This document shows, piece by piece, positions 7,328 through 9,526 of a stretch of DNA of 9,526 bases (position 1 is its first letter; each line of letters opens with the position of its first letter). This stretch comes from Oscillospiraceae bacterium (GTDB lineage Bacteria > Bacillota > Clostridia > Oscillospirales > UBA929), in assembly GCA_031271525.1 (NCBI GenBank), contig JAISVO010000029.1, positions 1-9,526 on the forward strand, in the 5' to 3' direction. The position numbers were made by a program, and so were the translations under genes. The notes below the pieces were generated by a model that searched no databases, was not told the DNA's origin, and saw nothing but the letters and a program-made list of their open reading frames with translations.

Positions 7328-7353
7328 AGACGCTCCCCTAACCGGGAGCGTCT
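7328..7353 (+). terminator. GC-rich hairpin after the 39-aa gene
   Basis: AGACGCTCCC and GGGAGCGTCT form a perfect 10-base-pair stem with a 6-base loop, four bases past the stop codon. The plus-strand tail is CAAACC, not a T-run, so it is either a weak terminator or an RNA 3'-end stabiliser. On the minus strand the tail is TTCCTT, slightly better. Confidence 0.55.
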
Positions 7354-7399
7354 CAAACCGAAGACGAAAACGTCATTTATAGCGACGGGCACAGCTCAG

Positions 7400-7437
7400 C
7401 AAAAGCATTGAAGACGCCAGTCTTTTCAATGCTTTTG
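7400..7437. repeat. 13-bp perfect hairpin abutting an orphan promoter
   Basis: CAAAAGCATTGAA (7400-7412) and TTCAATGCTTTTG (7425-7437) are perfect complements around a 12-base loop. GAC and GTC inside the loop can add three pairs. The stem is AT-rich with A and T runs at its feet, which suits a bidirectional terminator. However, its right arm lies in the spacer region of the promoter ending at 7446, so it could instead be an operator. Confidence 0.55.
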
Positions 7438-7446
7438 TGGTATAAT
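7438..7446 (+). promoter_or_regulatory. Orphan extended -10 promoter, TGGTATAAT
   Basis: TG, one base, then the exact consensus TATAAT at 7441-7446. No -35 match is seen 16-18 bases upstream, where the hairpin lies. Transcription would begin near 7453 and run toward the 3' end of the oppositely oriented pgcA. No gene follows on this strand. Confidence 0.5.
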
Positions 7447-7475
7447 AGTAGTTAATAATGGAAAAACCCTTACAA

Positions 7476-7488
7476 TATGCCCGGCATA
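7476..7488. repeat. 13-base palindrome TATGCC-C-GGCATA
   Basis: Perfect 6-base arms flank a single central C. It lies in non-coding DNA about 25 bases downstream of the orphan promoter start. It could be a protein-binding site; as RNA the loop is too small to fold fully. No regulator is known. Confidence 0.35.
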
Positions 7489-7495
7489 CTGTTTA

Positions 7496-7539
7496 ACCGC
7501 AGCCGCGAAACGCTCCGTCGCACGTCTGACGGCTGCGGT
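7496..7539 (-). terminator. Stem-loop downstream of pgcA, probable terminator
   Basis: ACCGCAGCCG and CGGCTGCGGT form a perfect 10-base-pair GC-rich stem around a 24-base loop, eight bases beyond the pgcA stop. On the minus strand it is followed by TAAAC, with no real T-run, so intrinsic termination would be weak. The long loop can form smaller internal pairs. Placement after the stop is the main argument. Confidence 0.45.
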
Positions 7540-7546
7540 GTGCCTT

Positions 7547-9256
7547 CTACCCCATCTCCCGCTCCGTGAACTCCTTATTCGCGGCGATCTTCGCGGCGCA
7601 CTGCGCTTCGTTCGCTCCGCGAACCATGATGTACACCTTCAGCTTCGGCTCGGTACCGGACGGGCGGACGAGGTACAGCGTACCGTCGCTCAGTTCATAG
7701 CACAGCACATCCGATCCCGAAGGCCGGATTGCTTCGGTCGACCCGTCCGCGAAACTACGGCGAATACCCGGCAGGTAGTCCCGCAGGGCGACGGTTTTGA
7801 CCCCGGCGATCTCGCCGTACGGCTCCTCACGGAGCCGTTTCATCAGCGCCTTCATATTCTCGATTCCGTCCACACCCGGCATGACGACCGAAACCGTCTC
7901 CTCGGCATACCGCCCGTGGTCGGCGTACAGCGCTTCCATCGCGTCGTGCAGGGTCATCCCCTTGGTTTTGTAGTATGCCGCCATCTCGGCAATCAGCATC
8001 GTCGCGACGACAGCATCCTTGTCCCGCGCTTGGTCGCCCGCGAGGTAGCCGTACGACTCCTCATAGGCAAGGAGGAACTGCACTCCCTCCTTTTCCAGCT
8101 CGCCGATCTTCTCGGCAAGGAACTTGAAGCCGGTGAAGGTGTCAAAAGACGGTACCCCGGCTTTTTCGGCGACCGCCGCCGCCATAGGGGTGGTGACAAT
8201 CGTCTTGATGAACGCCGGCTTCACGGGCATGGTACCGTTTTCCCGACGCGCCTTCAGGATGTAGTCCAGCAGCAGCACCCCCGTCTGGTTGCCGGATAGG
8301 GTGACATACCCGCCGTTTGCGCGGATGACGATCCCCACGCGGTCGGCATCCGGGTCGGTGCCGATGATTAGGTCGGCGCCCTCCTTCTCAGCCAGTGCGA
8401 CGGCAAGGGCAAACCCCTCTTTGTTCTCGGGGTTGGGGGACGCCACCGTCGGGAAGTTTCCGTCCGGGGTCATCTGCTCGGCGACCGGCAGGACATTTTC
8501 AAACCCGGCGCGGCGCAGGATACGGGGCACCAGCTCCCGCCCGCAGCCGTGGAAGGGGGTATAGACCAGCTTCATGCCGCGCGCCGCGCGGCGGGTTTCC
8601 TCCCCCGCGAGCGACTGGGTAAACACCTCGTCCAAATACGCGGCGTCGGTCTCCTCGCCCATCATCGTGATTAGGTTTCCGGCTTCCTCCCGGCTGATAT
8701 GCTTCACACCCTCGAAGACGGACACCCTGTCCCGCTCCCGGGCGACAATGTCGGCGTGGCGCGGGGGGAGCTGCGCCCCGTCGCTCCAATAGACCTTGTA
8801 GCCGTTGTACTGCTTCGGGTTGTGGCTCGCCGTGATGTTGATCCCCGCCGCGCAGCCGTAGCGCCGGATCGCAAACGACAGCTCGGGTGTTGGCCGGGGG
8901 GCGGAAAACAGCCGCACGGCTACGCCGTTCGCAGCCAACACGAGCGCCGCCTCCAGCGCGAAAAACTCCGAATTGTTCCGGGTGTCGTAGCAGACCGCGA
9001 CGCCCTTGTCCGCGATGCCCTCGGCGACCACCAGCTCCGCCAGCGCTTGGGTCGTGCGCCGGACAATATGCCGGTTCATCCGGTATAAACCCGTCTGCAT
9101 TACGCCGCGCAGCCCCGCCGTGCCAAATTCCAACGGCGCGAAGAAACGCTCCTCGATCTCCTTGGGGTCATTTGCGATAGCGAGCAGTTCCTCCCGCTCG
9201 TCCTCGCTCAGCGCGGGGCTGTACAGCCAAAGTTTGTACGATTCCTTTGCCGTCAT
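7547..9256 (-). CDS. pgcA: Phospho-sugar mutase (alpha-phosphoglucomutase, PgcA type)
   Basis: This enzyme interconverts glucose 1-phosphate and glucose 6-phosphate (possibly also mannose phosphates) in the cytoplasm, supplying UDP-glucose for envelope glycans. The 569 aa match the usual length. FGTAGLRG is at 44-51. The phosphoserine loop TASHNPKQYNGYK has Ser144 as phosphoryl carrier. The Mg-binding loop GTDPDADRVG has Asp301, 303 and 305. The sugar-binding motif EESYGYLAG is at 399-407, and the phosphate-binding loop RPSGTEPK at 531-538. All four domains are intact. An extra RPSGSD at 511-516 resembles the phosphate loop. The ATG at 9256 follows a good ribosome site (AAGGGTGGAG, 5 bases upstream) and overlaps the stop of an upstream phage-derived ORF as ATGA. 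No clear promoter lies directly in front, so it may be read from the promoter at 9449-9478. Confidence 0.95.
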   Translation of the reverse strand: MTAKESYKLWLYSPALSEDEREELLAIANDPKEIEERFFAPLEFGTAGLRGVMQTGLYRMNRHIVRRTTQALAELVVAEGIADKGVAVCYDTRNNSEFFALEAALVLAANGVAVRLFSAPRPTPELSFAIRRYGCAAGINITASHNPKQYNGYKVYWSDGAQLPPRHADIVARERDRVSVFEGVKHISREEAGNLITMMGEETDAAYLDEVFTQSLAGEETRRAARGMKLVYTPFHGCGRELVPRILRRAGFENVLPVAEQMTPDGNFPTVASPNPENKEGFALAVALAEKEGADLIIGTDPDADRVGIVIRANGGYVTLSGNQTGVLLLDYILKARRENGTMPVKPAFIKTIVTTPMAAAVAEKAGVPSFDTFTGFKFLAEKIGELEKEGVQFLLAYEESYGYLAGDQARDKDAVVATMLIAEMAAYYKTKGMTLHDAMEALYADHGRYAEETVSVVMPGVDGIENMKALMKRLREEPYGEIAGVKTVALRDYLPGIRRSFADGSTEAIRPSGSDVLCYELSDGTLYLVRPSGTEPKLKVYIMVRGANEAQCAAKIAANKEFTEREMG

Positions 9257-9429
9257 GTGAACTCCACCCTTTCTGATCTCTGCTTATGGTATTTCCTGTA
9301 TTCTAAAGAACTAAACGACCGATAGGTCTGCTCCGGCCTGTTTTGCGTGACATGGGCATAAACGCTGAGGGTCGGTTGCACCGTTGCGTGACCGGCTAGA
9401 TCTTTAAACCTTGTTGTAAAGGCGCTCAC
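9253..9429 (-). pseudogene. Chimeric remnant: repressor-like N-terminus fused to tyrosine recombinase C-terminus
   Basis: Fifty-eight codons from GTG 9429 to TGA 9253. Residues 13-28, GHATVQPTLSVYAHVT, match the end of phage and ICE tyrosine recombinases, with the GH motif His14 and the catalytic Tyr24, followed by a short basic tail. Everything upstream in an integrase (the core and the Arg-His box) is missing. Residues 1-11, MSAFTTRFKDL, instead resemble the start of XRE/cI-like repressors, although KDL could belong to either parent. The start is set by AGAGGTGA five bases upstream; a GTG at 9438 lies inside that site. The stop overlaps pgcA as ATGA. The simplest reading is an in-frame deletion between repressor and integrase genes of a lost or decayed element. 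It cannot be an active recombinase. Confidence 0.68.
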
Positions 9430-9448
9430 CCCAATCACCTCTACCCGA

Positions 9449-9478
9449 ACAATAACACGTATCGTGTTTTTTTGTCAA
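9449..9478 (-). promoter_or_regulatory. Repressor-type promoter upstream of the chimera and pgcA
   Basis: On the minus strand a consensus TTGACA (9478-9473) is followed after 18 bases by TATTGT (9454-9449). Transcription would start near 9442, directly at the ribosome binding site, so the leader is almost absent. A palindrome fills part of the spacer, which indicates regulation. The surrounding DNA is clearly more AT-rich than the rest of the window. Confidence 0.65.
9454..9468. promoter_or_regulatory. Palindromic operator AACACG-TAT-CGTGTT
   Basis: A perfect 15-base palindrome with 6-base arms lies between the -35 and -10 hexamers of the minus-strand promoter. This is the position of a dimeric repressor site, as in autoregulated phage repressors. 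The binding protein is not in the window. Confidence 0.6.
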
Positions 9479-9483
9479 GCCTT

Positions 9484-9498
9484 GAACACAATTTGTTC
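9484..9498. promoter_or_regulatory. Imperfect 15-base palindrome, possible second operator
   Basis: GAACACAATTTGTTC pairs at 6 of 7 positions and its centre lies 30 bases from that of the palindrome at 9454-9468. Its arms differ from that operator, so one protein may not bind both. It overlaps a rightward TTGAAC (9482-9487) that has only a poorly spaced -10, TATACA at 9503-9508. It may belong to a divergent gene outside the window. Confidence 0.3.
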
Positions 9499-9526
9499 CC
9501 TATATACAAAAACCAGCTCGAATTTC

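Larger units (their letters stand above)
7453..7540 (+). ncRNA. Possible small RNA of about 90 nt
   Basis: This is the stretch between the predicted start of the orphan promoter and the end of the hairpin at 7496-7539. It contains a 13-base palindrome (7476-7488) and the hairpin. There is no ribosome binding site, and the only ORF is 12 codons (ATG 7458). No known RNA family is recognised. The call is inference from promoter plus structure, and the missing T-run weakens it. Confidence 0.25.

Noticed and set aside
6787..7392. 201-codon minus-strand frame
   Set aside because: It is antisense to the TPR gene and the 39-aa gene, has no ribosome site and its composition is basic and low-complexity.
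7458..7496. 12-codon ORF after the orphan promoter
   Set aside because: It has no ribosome binding site and begins only about 5 bases from the predicted start; too short to support.
7538..8299. 253-codon plus-strand frame
   Set aside because: It is antisense to pgcA, whose motifs are all intact. The orphan promoter upstream made it worth a look, but the peptide has no family features.
9484..9498. LexA (SOS) box GAAC...GTTC
   Set aside because: The spacing between half-sites is 7 bases, not the 4 of the Gram-positive SOS box.

Overview
The window is GC-rich, densely packed chromosomal DNA with strong purine-rich ribosome binding sites, several 4-base gene overlaps and extended -10 promoters. 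The gene set is an Obg GTPase with the C-terminal OCT domain, a YebC/TACO1 protein, a PgcA-type phosphosugar mutase, a Gpi18-like GT-C glycosyltransferase and a cytoplasmic GH43 xylosidase. Together these suggest a GC-rich member of the Clostridia, perhaps an Oscillospirales- or Christensenellales-like gut anaerobe. The taxonomic placement is inference.

Left part (1-2274): a patatin-like phospholipase on the minus strand runs off the left edge. It is divergent from a GH43 beta-xylosidase/arabinofuranosidase on the plus strand. The 73-base gap between them holds an extended -10 promoter and an inverted repeat.

Central part (2339-7119): a good sigma-A promoter drives obgE, an EstA/CE1-type esterase, yebC, a polytopic GT-C glycosyltransferase and a membrane-anchored TPR protein with a Pro/Ser/Thr-rich tail. 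Gaps are 6 bases or overlaps throughout, so the five genes look like one transcription unit. Two are translation or ribosome factors and the last two look like an envelope pair.

Right part (7120-9526): a 39-codon gene, too short for ordinary ORF calling, has its own promoter, strong ribosome binding site and a GC-rich hairpin. About 220 bases of non-coding sequence follow, with three hairpins, a 13-base palindrome and a promoter that points at no gene. Next comes pgcA on the minus strand. Upstream of pgcA is a 58-codon chimera that looks like a deletion scar of a temperate-phage or ICE lysogeny module. It has a repressor-type promoter with a palindromic operator and a repressor-like N-terminus, joined to the C-terminus of a tyrosine recombinase. 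Its stop codon overlaps the pgcA start, so pgcA may now be expressed from the foreign promoter.

I found no CRISPR array, tRNA, rRNA or complete mobile element. No gene-free stretch exceeds 300 bases. The points most worth following up are the phage-derived scar feeding pgcA, the 39-aa gene and the orphan promoter with its hairpins.
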